DNA from: Azorinus chamasolen
Lineage: Eukaryota; Mollusca; Bivalvia; Cardiida; Solecurtidae
Length of the DNA stretch: 64,000 nucleotides
Direction: 5' to 3'
Assembly (NCBI GenBank): GCA_963576725.1
Contig: OY755252.1
Location: forward strand, 25,998,722 to 26,062,721
The position numbers were made by a program, and so were the translations under genes. The notes beneath the pieces are model-generated. The model was not told the DNA's origin, did no database searches, and saw nothing but the letters and a program-made list of their open reading frames with translations. Positions 1 to 11,334 of the stretch are shown here, one piece after another; the stretch's first letter is position 1; each line of letters opens with the position of its first letter.

Positions 1-612
1 TCTCTAATTTTAAGTTATCATATCGGGGGCAATAACTCCAAAGTTATCAAGGGGAGACAATTCAAAAATCCCAAGTGCACAACAACTGATGCTGGTCAAC
101 ATTCCTGTGAAGTTTGGTGACTCTAGCCCTAGTGGTTTTAGAGATATGCACGACACTAAGTAAAGTTTGCCGAACTTTAAGTCATCAGGGGAAGTAACTC
201 CAAAGTTATCAAGGGGAGAGAATTAAAAAACAAGAGGGCCATTGGCCCTATATCGCTCACCTGAGTTACAGTAATACATGTATAATGACATGTTAATTTT
301 TCAGTGGACAACATTTCTAGCAGATGAAATAAGCTTAGTGCACTGCTTTCACCCTTTAACTGCTGAATAAACTTGAACTGAATTCAGAACTAATACCAAG
401 TGACTGGTTGACCAAGATCTAAACTGTTTACAACTTGTGCCATTTTTGCCTTAGCTCAAAATGCCTAAAACTGGTCTTTGAGAAATTCAAATGACTTCAA
501 TAAAGCTATGCAATTATACCTTGACCCAGGTATATAGGCAAATAGAGTGCTAGGCAGTACATAATGCCAGTTTTTGTGTGAAATGACCAATAAGAATATC
601 TTTAAAAATCGT

Positions 613-1016
613 TTAACCCTTTCCCTCATATAAAGCTGTTTTTATGCATTAGCAAACAGAGTAGACTCAGATCAGACGACTCCTACGGAAGCTGTCTGAT
701 CTCGATCTTCTCTGTTGCTTTTGACACAATATAGATCGGATTCTACAGTTCTTGTCAAAGCAAAAACTTCTCTTCAGAGAAATAATGTGTTTTACACATT
801 AAAAATAAGAGTAGACTTAATCAGACGGCTGCTATAGAAGCTGTCTGATCAGGGTCTGCTCTTTTTACATTTGACAAGATATAGATTTGATTTTACAGTT
901 TTTTTCAAAGCTAAAACTTCTATTTATGGCAATAACAAGAAGCATTTTAAGCATTAGCAAACAAGAGTAGTCCCAGATCAATTTTTGTCAAAGCAAACAG
1001 GTTAAAGGTTAATAGG
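613..1016 (+). mobile_element. TTAA-flanked palindromic MITE pair (degenerate)
   Basis: TTAA followed by CCCTTTCCCTCATATAAA opens a piggyBac-like MITE end. Two imperfect palindromes follow, 652-718 and 808-864, both of the type GCAAACAGAGTAGACC..GATCAGACGGCTCC / reverse complement. The right end is degraded (GTTAAAGGTTAA near 1000-1013). This is the first of about 18 copies or half-copies of this palindrome in the window. Confidence 0.5.
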
Positions 1017-1295
1017 TGTTTAGAAATAATTCTAGCTCTAGGTGTGAATATCTGATGATAATTCAATTAAACGGGTCATTAGTATTTTTAACAATTGAAA
1101 TTGAGAAGAGTTACGTATACTATTATAATGAAGTTATATTTACTCAGTTATTTCATTAATATCATACAAGATTCAGACATTTTAGAGTTTTTTAATGTGT
1201 TCTCATCAAATTTTATAAAAAAAAAGTCATATTTAAGATGCTTTATGGGGCAGCAGACTTAATCACAGTAGTAAGTTTAACACCTATCATTGTTT

Positions 1296-1318
1296 GGGGG
1301 GGGGGGGGGGGGGGGGGG
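1296..1318 (+). repeat. Poly-G tract (23 G)
   Basis: An uninterrupted run of 23 guanines lies inside element A1. It could form a G-quadruplex, and its length is likely unstable or an assembly estimate. Confidence 0.95.
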
Positions 1319-1679
1319 ATTATCATGTTTTCTTAAGAATTACATGTACCATGACTTAAATCAGTTGGGCCATTGCATAATCATGTTTTCACAGTTTCTT
1401 AAACATTACCATGACTTACATCAGTTGGGTTTGGACCCAGATCAAAAATCTAGATGGTGATCATTTTCTTGATTGCCTGAATTGTTACTTTCCTATATCT
1501 CTCACATCTAATTTGAGAGACATTGGAAGACACCATGTAACATCAATCACGACTACACACTGGGGTTAATAGGTCAAAATGCCTTTAATGTTTCCTCTGC
1601 AACAAAAGGTTATTGTCATCTGCTTCAATTCTTAAAATAAACTTACTTTCATTTTTTTGCAAAAATATGGTTAAGATGA

Positions 1680-1746
1680 CAAACAGTTTGGATCCTGATG
1701 AGACGCTGCAGTATGTGGCCTCTCATCTGGATCCAAACTGTTTGCA
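1680..1746. repeat. Palindrome, GGATCC-type core
   Basis: The arms read CAAACAGTTTGGATCC and GGATCCAAACTGTTTG around an inner partly paired GATGAGACGC..CTCTCATC segment. It is a second palindrome family, distinct from the GATCAGACGG type. Relatives occur at 15240-15287, 58617-58683 and 58838-58900. Confidence 0.8.
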
Positions 1747-1872
1747 TAGGTAATCACAGTTTCACCACTAGCATGCAAAGAGTTAAGAGTCATGCATTGA
1801 CCTGGAGAGATTTTACTGCCAGCAGCTATAACCTTTGAACTGCTGCTGGTCTGCAGATCTGGAGTTGTTTAT

Positions 1873-1976
1873 TTAACCCTTAATTTCTCTCATATAAACT
1901 TGTTTTCATGCATCTGCAAACAGAGTAGACCCAGATAAGGTGGCTCCTATAGGATCAAGGTCTGTTATTTGCTAAT
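1873..1976 (+). mobile_element. Half TTAA MITE
   Basis: TTAA then CCCTTAATTTCTCTCATATAAAC, followed by the left arm GCAAACAGAGTAGACCCAGAT. The right arm is degraded (GGATCAAGGTCTG). The right terminal repeat is missing. Confidence 0.45.
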
Positions 1977-3276
1977 GGAATTTGATAGATGTTTCTATGC
2001 CTTCTAAAACAGCTACACTGATTCACCTTCAACATTTTATTATAAATAGTTATAAATAGAATGATACTACCACTCCAATGCAGTTATCTCCCTTTGTCAC
2101 TTATGGCTATGCTGATGGGACAAGGGAAATAACTGTGAGGAAATTACCTTTTAAGTGTTACAGATTCTGATGTTAAGTAGCATAAAACCCCAGGGTGAGA
2201 CCATTTATGGCCCAGGGGTCATTATTTGAACACACCTGGTAGTGGTATATTAGGTGATGCTTCATACCTAATATCTTAGCTCTAGATTATGTGGTTTCAG
2301 ACAAAAAGATTTTTAAAGGTTTCCCTATATAAGTCTATGTAAAAACTACAAGCCCCAGGGCAGGGCCATTTTTGGCCCGGGGGTCATCATTTTAACAAAC
2401 TTGGTAAAGGACCATTAGATGATGCTATATAATAAATATCAAAGCTCTAGAAATTGTGGTTTCAGAGAAGAAGATTTTTAAAGATTTAAAAAAAAAACCT
2501 GTAAAAGTAGTGGGGTGGGGCCATTTTTTGCCCGGGGGTCATGATTTTAACAAAACTGATAGAGGACATCCTAAGGTACATTTCTGTGAAATTTGGTTGA
2601 AATCCTCCCAGTGGTTTAGGAGAAGAAGTCATTTGAAATAAAAGTGAACGGACAGACGGACGGACGGACGGACAGACGGACAGACGGACAGACGGACGAC
2701 GGACGACAGGCGGTCACAATAGCTCACCTTGAGCCTTTGGCTCAGGTGAGCTAAAAACAAGAGCAAAACAACTTATGCTAGTGAATAATCCTGTGAAGTT
2801 TGGTGACTGCAGCCCTACTGGTTTCAGAGATATGCGTGACACAAAGTTTGTATAAATTTATAAATTTAAGAGTTCATATCAGGGGCAATAACTCAACAAT
2901 TATCAGGGGAGACAATTCAAAAAACATTGGTGCATAGGTGCACAACTCATGCTGGTGAACATTCCTGTGAAGTTTGGTGACTCTAGTACTAGCAGTTTCA
3001 GAGATAAGCATGACACAAAGTTTTTCTAATTTTAAGTCATTATCAGGGGGAGACAATTCAAAAAACCCAGGTGCACAACAACGCATGCTGGTGAACATTC
3101 CTGTGAAGTTTGGTGACTCTAGCCCAACTGATTCCAGAGATATGCGTGACACAAGTTTGTGACGGACAGACAGACGGATGTACAGACGGGTGTACGGACA
3201 GACAGACAACTCTGGCAAAAACAGTATGTCTCCCTATAAATGGGGGAGAGATAACTAACTAGAGGTTTGTTTTTGT

Positions 3277-6276
3277 CACAAAAACAGATGTCTCCCCCTC
3301 CAATCCTCTTTCCAATACACAAGTGTAAGGGGGAGACAATTTAAAAGCCTCGGGTACACAAAAACACATGCTAGTCAAAATTCTTGTGAAGTTTGGTGAC
3401 TCTAGTACTAGTGGTTTCAGAGATACATGTGACACAAAGTAAAGTTTCTCTTATTTAAGTCATAAAGGGCAGTAACTCCAAAGTTATCAGGGGGAGACAA
3501 CTCATGCTGTTGAACATTCCTGTGAAGTTTGGTGACTCTAGCCCTACTGGTTTCAGAGATATGTGCAGCACAAAGTTTCTCTAATTTTAAGTTAACATAT
3601 CAGGGGCAGTAACTCAAGAATTATCAGGGGGAGACAATTAAAAAAACCAGGTGCACAACAACTCATGCTGGTGAACATTCCTGTGAAGTTTGGTGACTCT
3701 AGCCCTAGTGGTTTTAAAGATATGCATGACACAAGGTTTCTCTAATTTTAAGTAATCATATCAGGGGCAATAACTCCAAAGTTATCAAGGGAAGACAATT
3801 CAAAAATCCCAGTTGTACAACAACTCATGCTGGTCGACATTCCTTTGAAGTTTGGTGACTCTAGCCCTAGTGGTTTCAGACATATGCACAACACTAAGTA
3901 AAGTTTGTCTAATTTTAAGTCATCAGGGGAGGTAACTCCAAAATTAACAGGGGGAGACAATTAAAAACAAGAGGGCCAGAATGGCCCTGAAGCGCTCACC
4001 AGACAATCAGAGGAGAAGATTTTCAAAGTTTTCACTATATGTTTCTATAGAGACCTAGCCGGCCCTGGGGCGGGCCAATTTTGACCCCAGGGGAATAATT
4101 TAGAAAAACTTGTAGGGGACCTGAACATGACGCTATGAGTCAAATATGAAAGCTGAGATAAACCTTCCAGTTTCAGAGAAGAAGATTTTCAAAGTTTTCT
4201 CAATATGTTTCTATTGAAAACTGTCTACTACCCCTGTGGCAGGGCCAATTTTGACCCCAGGGTCATAATTCATATAACTTTTGTAGAAGACCTGAACATG
4301 ATGCCATGTGCCAAATATTAAAGCTGAGAACCTTCCAGTTTCAGAGGAAAAGATTTTCAAGGATTTCACTATTTGTTTCTATTGAAAACTGCCCTACCCT
4401 GGGGCGGGGCCAATTTTGACCCCAGGGCCTATAATTTACATAACTTTTGTAGAGGACCTGAACATGATGCTATGTGCCAAATATGAGAGCTGAGAGCCTT
4501 CCAGTTTCAGAGAAGATTTTAAAAGATTTCACTATTTGTTTCTATTGAAAACTGCCAACCCCTGGGGTGGGACCAATTTTGACCCCTGGGCCATACTTTA
4601 TATAATTTTTGTAGAAGACCTGAACATGATGCTATGTGCCAAATATGAAAGCTGAGAACCATCCAGTTTCACAGGAAAAGATTTTCAAGGATTTCACTAT
4701 TTGTTTCTATTGAAAACTACCCACCCCTGGGGCGGGGCCAATTTTGACCCCGGGGCCATAATTTATATAACTCTTGTAGAGGACCTGAACATGATGCTCT
4801 ATGCCAAATATGAAAGCTGAGAACCTTCCAGTTTCAGAGAAGAAGATTTTCAAAGATAACACTATTTGTTTCTATTGAAAACTGCCCACCCCTGGGGTGG
4901 GGCTAATTTTGACCCCGGGGCCATAAATAATATAACTTTTGTAGAGGACCTGAACATGATGCTATGTGCCAAATATGAAAGCTGAGAACCTTCGAGTTTC
5001 AGAGGAGAAGATTTTCAAAGATTTCACTATTTGTTTCTTTTGAAACCTGCCCACCCCTGGGGCAGGGCCAATTTTGACCCTCGGGCCATAATTTATATAA
5101 CTTTTGTAGAGGACCTGAACATGATGCTATGTGCCAAATATGAAAGCTGAGAGCCTTCCAGTTTCAGAGAAGAAGATTTTCAAAGTTTGCACTATATGAT
5201 TCTATTGAAAACTGCCCACCCCTGGGGCGGGGCCAATTTTGACCCTGGGGCCATAATTTATACAACTTTTGTAGAGGACCTGAACATGATGCTATGTGCC
5301 AAATATGAAAGCTGAGAGCCTTCCAGTTTCAGAGAAGAAGATTTTCAAAGTTTGCACTATATGATTCTATTGAAAACTGCCCACCCCTGGGGCAGGGCCA
5401 ATTTTGACCCCAGGGCCATAATTTATATAACTTTTGTAGAGGACCTGAACATGATGCTATGTGGCAATTATGAAAGCTGAGAAGCTTCTGGTTTCAGAGG
5501 AGAAGATTTTCAAAGTTTTACTATATGTTTCTATTGAAAACAAGGCACCCCTGGGGCAGGGTCAATTTTGACCCCAGGGGCATAATTTATATAACTTTTG
5601 TAGAGGACCTGAATATGATGCTATGTGCCAAAGATGAAAGTTGAGATCCCTGTAGATTCAGAGGAGAAGATTTTTAAAGGTTCAAATTGTTGACGACGGA
5701 CGACGAACGACGCACGCTGACGGACGACGGACAACGGGCGATCACAAAAGCTCACCCTGAGCACTTTGTGCTCTGGTGAGCTAAAAAACAAGAGCAAAAC
5801 AACTCATGCTTGTGAACAATCCTGTGAAGTTTGGTGACTCTAGCCCTACTGGTTTCAGAGATACGCGCAACAGAAAGTTTGTATAAATTTAAGTATTCAT
5901 ATCAGGGGCAATAACTCAAGAATTATCAGGGGGAGACAATTCAAAAACCATAGGTGCACAACAACTCGTGCTGGTGAACATTCCTGTGAAGTTTGGTGAC
6001 TCTAGTACTAGCGGTTTCAGAGATACGCCCGACACAAAGTTTTTCTAATTTTAAGTCATCAGGGGCAATAACTCCAAAATTATCAGGGGGAGATAATTCA
6101 AAAACCCCAGGTGCACAACAACTCATGCTAGTGAACATTCCTGTGAAGTTTGGTGACTCTAGCCCAACTGGTTTCAGAGATACGTGCGACACAAGTTTGT
6201 GACGGACAGACGGACGGACGGACGGACAGACAACTCTGGCAAAAACAATATATCTCCCCATAAATGGGGGAGACAT
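3277..6276 (+). mobile_element. HINE-like element family G, copy 2, split by element A2
   Basis: The left end has ACAAAAACAGATGTCTCCCC. The right end has a GACGGACGG microsatellite (6202-6227) and the hairpin ATCTCCCC / GGGGGAGA ending at 6276. GTCTCCCC at the head and GGGGAGAC at the tail form the subterminal inverted repeat. Core units of about 160 bp run at 3331-3962 and 5783-6190. It lies directly downstream of G1, and the right-hand host segments (2753-3250 and 5783-6270) are unusually alike. The exact 5' boundary is uncertain by about 10 bp. Confidence 0.65.
3963..5782 (+). mobile_element. Family A HINE-like element (A2) with about nine 165 bp core units
   Basis: The head is AACAAGAGGGCCAGAATGGC..CGCTCACC. 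The tail microsatellite GACGACGGACGACG (about 5690-5740) is followed by AGCTCACC..TGCTCTGGTGAGCT. The anchor AACATGATGCTATGTGCC recurs at 4295, 4461, 4623, 4788, 4953, 5118, 5283 and 5448, then degenerate at 5612. That gives a period of 162-166 bp, mostly exactly 165. It sits at the same place in the G host unit as A1 does (GACAATT then AAAAA). Confidence 0.85.
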
Positions 6277-6310
6277 AATAATTCAGTCTATAAGGAACAA
6301 TATTACTTAC

Positions 6311-6412
6311 TGCTTTTCCCATTCATATATTCTTTGGTATCCAAAACCTGGTACATTGTTATGCAATCCACAATCCATTCCCAACAAACTGTTTTGTACT
6401 CTTCAAAACACC
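6311..6412 (-). CDS. BRCT-domain exon (second half of a BRCT; BRCA1-type gene, partial)
   Basis: Read on the minus strand, this 102 nt segment is bounded by a good acceptor (pyrimidine-rich ..TTGCAG) and a perfect donor (A then GTAAGT). In the phase-1 frame it encodes about 34 residues, including TVCWEWIVDCI and YQVLDTKEYM. That is the conserved Trp helix and C-terminal end of a BRCT domain, a phosphopeptide-binding fold of DNA-damage proteins. Its phase (1) matches the end of the upstream BRCT exon at 8855, and joining them creates a Gly codon. The E-W-(V/I)-x-D and following Y-Q resemble the second BRCT of BRCA1, where human BRCA1 also has a phase-1 intron shortly before the Trp. Other BRCT proteins (BARD1, TOPBP1, PAXIP1) are not excluded. 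The next exon would lie at lower coordinates, beyond repeats G and A or outside the window. Confidence 0.7.
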
Positions 6413-6765
6413 CTGCAATTTACAACAAAAAATACTGTGAAATTAACTGTCTTGTCTGTCTCCACTTTGCCCATAATTATATTTATTCAGACTTGATATA
6501 TATCTGTATCACGAGTTTGGATGGTATACATCTTGTATGTTTTGAGTACCAGAAATAACGGAAAATAATTTAATGTTGAATCTAATTCGCGTTTGCTGAG
6601 GTCATCAGTTCAATGTCAAAGGTGAATCCATAATCACACTTTCTCACTTTTGCTTCTTGGTCACCGTTATCAGTGGAAATTAATAAATCCATGCATTATA
6701 TTATTGTCCAGTAAAGATTACAACTGATTAGAATAATGCATTGAGCATAAAGTGTTCAGAATAAT
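6413..6765. other. Intron-like unique DNA
   Basis: Non-repetitive sequence between the BRCT exon and element A3. I see no further exon, RNA gene or repeat in it. The plus-strand frame 6184-6558 only overlaps this region by chance. Confidence 0.4.
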
Positions 6766-8744
6766 AACAAGAAGGCCATGGCCCTCAATATCGCTCACCT
6801 GAGTATATCGATGTAAAGCACAGTGTTAATTTTTTAGCAGACAACATTTCTATCAGTTTTAAACTGAGTGTTAACCCTGTCTTTGTTGACAATGAATGAA
6901 ATTAGTACAGTTTATATTCTGATCTAATCATCGGGTGAAAAATAATTTTTATTTGATCAAGATCCAAACTGTTTGAAACTTGTGGCAACTTTTCTAAGGC
7001 TAAAATGTCTAAAACTTATTTTTGAGAAATTCAAACAGATAACAATTCTGAAGCAGATGACATAAGTGTAATGAGAGGGTGCATTCTTCTAATAGTATGT
7101 ACAGTTAAACTTGTATTAAGCTGAACTTCACAATAGATACACGGATTATAAGGCTCTAATTTAGGTGCCAAATAATTTTTATCTGATCAAGATCCAAACT
7201 GTTTGAAACTTGTGGCAATTTGTCCATGCCTAAAACTTATTTTTGAGAAATGCAAGCAGATAACAATTCTGAAGCAGATGACATAAGTGTAATGATAAGG
7301 CTGGTTTCACTGTGGAAGACCTGGGGAGACTATAATATGTAACATATCTCCCAGCCACTCTCAGTACAGTGTTTTTTCTAATGTGCTACAATGAAACGTA
7401 GTAGTTTTCAATGTGAAAATGTCTATAAACAAGAGCTGTCACAGGACAGCACGCTCGACTATTCTCAGAATTGTTAGTGTAAAAATGCTTGATAGTGGAC
7501 TAAAATAGTTTCCAATGATACTATATAAGCAAGTAATCAAAGTCTCAGTAAAATATCTTTTAACAGTATTCAGGATGTAGGATCTGATTGTGAACAAGTG
7601 TTCAAAGTTTCAAAGGGTTTCAAAGGGTTGTAAATAAGTGGACTTTAACAAAAACCTTAACCAAAACTTCTAACATAAAAAGAGCCATTATTGTCAAAAT
7701 GCTTGCCAGAGTTATGTACTCTTTTCTACAGATTAGGCTTGTGGTGGTGAACATGTGTTTCAAGTTTCAAAGCTTTATATTCAAAAGGTTAAAGGCAAAA
7801 AGTGGACTTTAACAAAAACCTTAACCAAGGTGTGACGCGGACACCGACGCGGACGCCGAGGGGAGTAGGATAGCTCCACTATTCTTCGAATAGTCCAGCT
7901 AAAAAGGAATTTCCTCAAAAAGTGGGGCCAATTTTGACCTCAGGACTACCATATTTACAACATTTTTAAATATGTAAGACTCAAACCGGATCACTCTGAC
8001 CTCTACGGATAAAAAAAAAATGACATCATTTACGCAACACGTGGTCCGTTTTGACGTATCATTTCGCGTCACCATCATTTATTTTCTTTAACTCCGCCAG
8101 TCTATATAGATCAATATTTGTTAAATTTTAGATCTATTTGCAGTTTTTAATGAGCTTGGAATGCCATTACTTTGCCGTGGGCACTTAGATCTATATCAAA
8201 TTTGTAATCTGTATATTTTGTCAGGTAGGATATGTTTTTGTGGGTTATAAATCAGCCCACGATTTGGGAGCAAACGGCTCCCGATTCTGGATCGGCCCAT
8301 AATTTTGAATTGGCCCTCGATTTGAGTCTTACAAATATATAAATGGTATATCTTTACACCAAATATCTAAGCTCTGAGCCATGTGGAGAAGATCTTTAAA
8401 GTGTTTTCTATGCAAAACTAGTACCCCCCAGGGCGGGGCCAATTTTGACCCCAGGGCTATGATTTTGACATACTTATTAAAGGCTCACCAGATGATATTA
8501 CACACCAAATATCTAAACTCTGGGCCATATGGTGTCTTACAAAGAAGATTTTTTGAGCTTTTCTCTTAAGTTGACATAGCAATACATGGTAGAAAACCAT
8601 CCAAAGAACATCCATGGTAAATTTCATCAGATTCCATCCATTAGTTTCAGAGGAGATGTCGTTTGAAGTAAAATGTGAATGGATGGACAGACGGATGGTG
8701 AGCGATCACAATAGCTCACCTTGAGCCTTTGGCTCAGGTGAGCT
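6766..8744 (+). mobile_element. Family A HINE-like element (A3), split by element B1
   Basis: The head is AACAAGAAGGCCATGGCCCT..CGCTCACCTGAG. The tail is AGCTCACCTTGAGCC..GGCTCAGGTGAGCT at 8713-8744. A duplicated 5' segment (GATCAAGATCCAAACTGTTTG.. at about 6957 and 7187, period about 230 bp) is present. The 3' part has degenerate GGGGCCAATTTTGACCCCAGGG core units. Family B sits inside at 7437-7900, so B inserted after A3. Confidence 0.75.
7437..7900 (+). mobile_element. Family B HINE-like element (B1), 464 bp
   Basis: The head AACAAGAGCTGTCACAGGAC..AGC is followed by CGCTCGACTATTC. The tail AGCTCCACTATTC..GAATAGTCCAGCT ends against AAAAA. The head ACTATTC and tail GAATAGT are the subterminal inverted repeat. 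A short GACGCGGACACCGACGCGG tract precedes the hairpin. Core units share TCAAAG and GTGGACTTTAACAAAAACC, the latter repeated at about 7640 and 7802. Insertion in A3 is after T (GTCTAT) and before AAAAAGG. Confidence 0.75.
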
Positions 8745-8854
8745 AAAAATAAAGTTTTAACTGCCATCTTCAATAGTTCTGCTACGTTTGTTACTATAGC
8801 AGTAATAGGCTACTGAGGGAAAAAACACCATTTATAGAAACAACAACTACTGAC

Positions 8855-8908
8855 CCTCCATAATGACGGCATCAACATCCTCTTGTAGGATCACCAAGGT
8901 ATTTGAAG
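8855..8908 (-). CDS. BRCT exon, 3' piece (exon broken by element E1)
   Basis: The minus-strand sequence encodes NTLVILQEDVDAVIMEG and ends at a donor (GAGG then GTCAGT), phase 1. Joined to the 75 nt piece at 11409-11335 it restores one 129 nt exon with phase 1 at both ends, provided one A of the target run is counted as added by the insertion. The product is the middle of a BRCT domain, between the GGK motif and the Trp exon at 6412. The 2.4 kb element E1 separates the two pieces, so the exon cannot be translated as it stands. Skipping it would keep frame but lose half of the domain. Confidence 0.6.
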
Positions 8909-11334
8909 AAACAAGGCAGTCCAAAGGACAGCTATATCCCCCACCGCCGCCACCTAAATTAAGACATTGACCTTAAGGTGATACAATATGTTTTAACGTG
9001 GTTGACATTCAACCTTCCAGTTGTTAAGAAAATAGGACGCGGAAACAAATATAATGGAAACTGAATGTAAGAACACGACTTTCAAATTTGACCTTGACCT
9101 TGAGCCGACATGACTGCCACATGTATTCTGCACATCATCTCAATTTGGTTAATATTTGACTCAAGTTTTATGAAAATCCTTCAAATGGTTTAGAAGATAT
9201 GGAGCGGACACGAAATGTAATGGAAATTGAAGATTAAATCACTTGGCCTTCAAATGTGACCTTGACCTTGAGCCGACATGACTGCCACATATGTTCTGCA
9301 CATTGTCTCAACTTGGTTAACATTTGAGGCAAGTTTCTTGAAAATCCTTCAAGGGGTATAGGAGATAACGAAACTATAATGGAAATTGAAGGTAAGAACA
9401 CTTGATCTTCAAATGTGACCTTGACCTTGCGCTGACATGACTGGCACATGTGTTCTGCACATCGTCTCAATTTAGCTAACATTTAACTAAACTTTTATGA
9501 AAATCCTTCTCAAAGGCTTTAGAAGATGTGGAGCGGACACAAAAATGTAACGGAAATTAAAGGTAAGAACACTTGACCTTCAAACGTGACCTTGACCTTG
9601 AGCCAACATGACTGCCGCATGGGTTCTGCACATCGTCTCAATTCATTTAATATTTGACTCAAGTTTTATGAAAATCCTTCAAAGGGTTTAGAAGATATGG
9701 AGCGGACACGAAACTGTAATGGCAACTGAAGGTTTAAACACTTGACCTTCAAATGTGACCTTGAACTTGAGCCGACATGACTGCCACATGTGTTCTGCAC
9801 ATCGTCTTAATTTGGTTAATATTTGACTCAAGTTTTATGAAAATCCTTCAAATGGTTTAGAAGATATGGAGCGGACACGAAATGTAATGGAAATTGAAGA
9901 TTAAATCACTTGGCCTTCAAATGTGACCTTGACCTGACATGACTGCCACATATGTTCTGCACATTGTCTCAACGTGGTTAACATTTGAGGCAAGTTTCTT
10001 GAAAATCCTTCAAGGGGTATAGGAGATAACGAAACTATAATGGAAATTGAAGGTAAGAACACTTGATCTTCAAATGTGACCTTGACCTTGAGCCGACATG
10101 ACTGGCAAATGTGTTCTGCACATCGTCTCAATTTAGCTAACATTTAACTAAACTTTTATGAAAATCCTTCAAAGGCTTTAGAAGATATGGAGCGGACACG
10201 AAAATGTAACGGAAATTAAAGGTTAGAATACTTGACCTTCAAACGTGACCTTGACCTTGAGCCAACATGACTGCCGCATGGGTTCTGCACATCATCTCAA
10301 TTCATTTAATATTTGACTCAAGTTTTATGAAAATCCTTCAAAGGGTTTAGAAGTTTTATGAAAATCCTTCAAATGGTTTAGAAGATATGGAGCGGACACG
10401 AAATGTAATGGAAATTGAAGATTAAATCACTTGGCCTTCAAATGTGACCTTGACCTGACATGACTGCCACATATGTTCTGCACATTGTCTCAACGTGGTT
10501 AACATTTGAGGCAAGTTTCTTGAAAATCCTTCAAGGGGTATAGGAGATAACGAAACTATAATGGAAATTGAAGGTAAGAACACTTGATCTTCAAATGTGA
10601 CCTTGACCTTGAGCCGACATGACTGGCAAATGTGTTCTGCACATCGTCTCAATTTAGCTAACATTTAACTAAACTTTTATGAAAATCCTTCAAAGGCTTT
10701 AGAAGATATGGAGCGGACACGAAAATGTAACGGAAATTAAAGGTTAGAATACTTGACCTTCAAACGTGACCTTGACCTTGAGCTAACATGACTGCCGCAT
10801 GGGTTCTGCACATCGTCTCAATTCATTTAATATTTGATTCAAGTTTTATGAAAATCCTTCAAAGGGTTTAGAAGATATGGAGCGGACACGAAACTGTAAT
10901 GGCAACTGAAGGTTTAAACACTTGACCTTCAAATGTGACCTTGAACTTGAATCGACATGATTGCCACATGTGTTCTGCACATCGTCTTAATTTGGTTAAC
11001 ATTTGACTCAAGTTTTATGAAAATCCTTCAAAGGGTTTAGAAGATATGGAGCGGACACAAAAATGCAATGGAAATTGAAGGTTAAAACCCTTGACCTTCA
11101 AATGTGACCTTGACCTTGAGCCGACATATCTGTCACATATGTTCTGCACATCGTCTGAACTTGGTTAACATTTGAGGCAAGTTTCTTGAAAATCCTTCAA
11201 GGGGTATAGGAGATATGGAGCGGACACGAAATTGTTACGGACAGACGGACGGACAGACAGACGGACAGACGGACAGACGGACAGACAGACGAAGGCCATT
11301 CCTATAACCCCCCTCCGCTATGCGGTGGGGGATA
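8909..11334 (+). mobile_element. HINE-like element family E (E1), about 165 bp tandem core
   Basis: The head ACAAGGCAGTCCAAAGGACA is followed by TATCCCCCACCG (8936-8947). The tail has a GACGGACAGACGG microsatellite (11239-11292) and a hairpin ending CGGTGGGGGATA. The head and tail 12-mers are perfect reverse complements. The core repeats a unit with TGACCTTGACCTTGAG, TTCTGCACATCGTCTCAA and GATATGGAGCGGACACGAAA about every 160-170 bp. Several units contain open frames that translate identically (9901-10143 and 10422-10664 minus), which reflects a recent internal duplication and not a gene. It lies inside a BRCT exon. Confidence 0.85.
9831..10872 (+). repeat. Recent 521 bp internal duplication in E1
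   Basis: Positions 9831-10351 recur at 10352-10872 with only a few differences. The junction at about 10351 shows GTTTAGAAG joined to TTTTATGAAAATCC, so a 3' end of one unit runs into the middle of another. This is the mark of an unequal exchange out of register with the basic unit. Confidence 0.85.

Larger units (their letters stand above)
225..2752 (+). mobile_element. Family A HINE-like element (A1), inserted in G1
   Basis: It starts AACAAGAGGGCC then ..GGCCCT..CGCTCACCTGAG, and ends with a GACGGACGG microsatellite (about 2650-2700) and the hairpin AGCTCACC..GGTGAGCT just before an A-run. The head CGCTCACCTGAG is the reverse complement of the tail CTCAGGTGAGC(T) with one or two differences. 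The 3' third has degenerate core units (GGGGCCATTTTTGGCCCGGGGGTCAT about every 150-170 bp). The 5' part carries nested palindromic MITEs and a G-run. The host unit reads GACAATT then AAAAAA across the site, so insertion is T^A with no obvious target duplication. Confidence 0.75.
1..3252 (+). mobile_element. HINE-like element family G, copy 1 (5' end outside window), split by a family-A insertion
   Basis: The host sequence at 1-224 and 2753-3160 is made of tandem units of about 160 bp. Each unit carries the phrases CAGGGGCAATAACTC, GGGGGAGACAATT and TGTGAAGTTTGGTGACTC. A GACAGACGG-type microsatellite follows at about 3163-3210, then a terminal hairpin (TCTCCC / GGGGGAGA) at 3229-3250. The left end is cut by the window. 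Open frames inside (for example 2874-3218 minus) are readings of the repeat and are not genes. The tandem core, microsatellite and 3' hairpin order matches the other families here. The HINE label is an inference from architecture. Confidence 0.7.

Noticed and set aside
2720..2752. Terminal hairpins followed by A-runs read as bacterial terminators on the minus strand
   Set aside because: They occur at the ends of dispersed repeat copies in eukaryotic DNA and are explained as element termini.
2874..6276. Frames of 60-124 residues with shared peptides (for example ..VSRISLE.., SPNFTGMFTSMSCC) as a gene family
   Set aside because: They are translations of the 160 bp G units. Stops and shifts differ from unit to unit, and they carry no domain.
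9901..10664. Identical 80-residue minus-strand frames (9901-10143 and 10422-10664) as a duplicated small protein gene
   Set aside because: They fall entirely in the tandem core of E1, and their identity comes from the 521 bp DNA duplication. Other units of the array break the frame.
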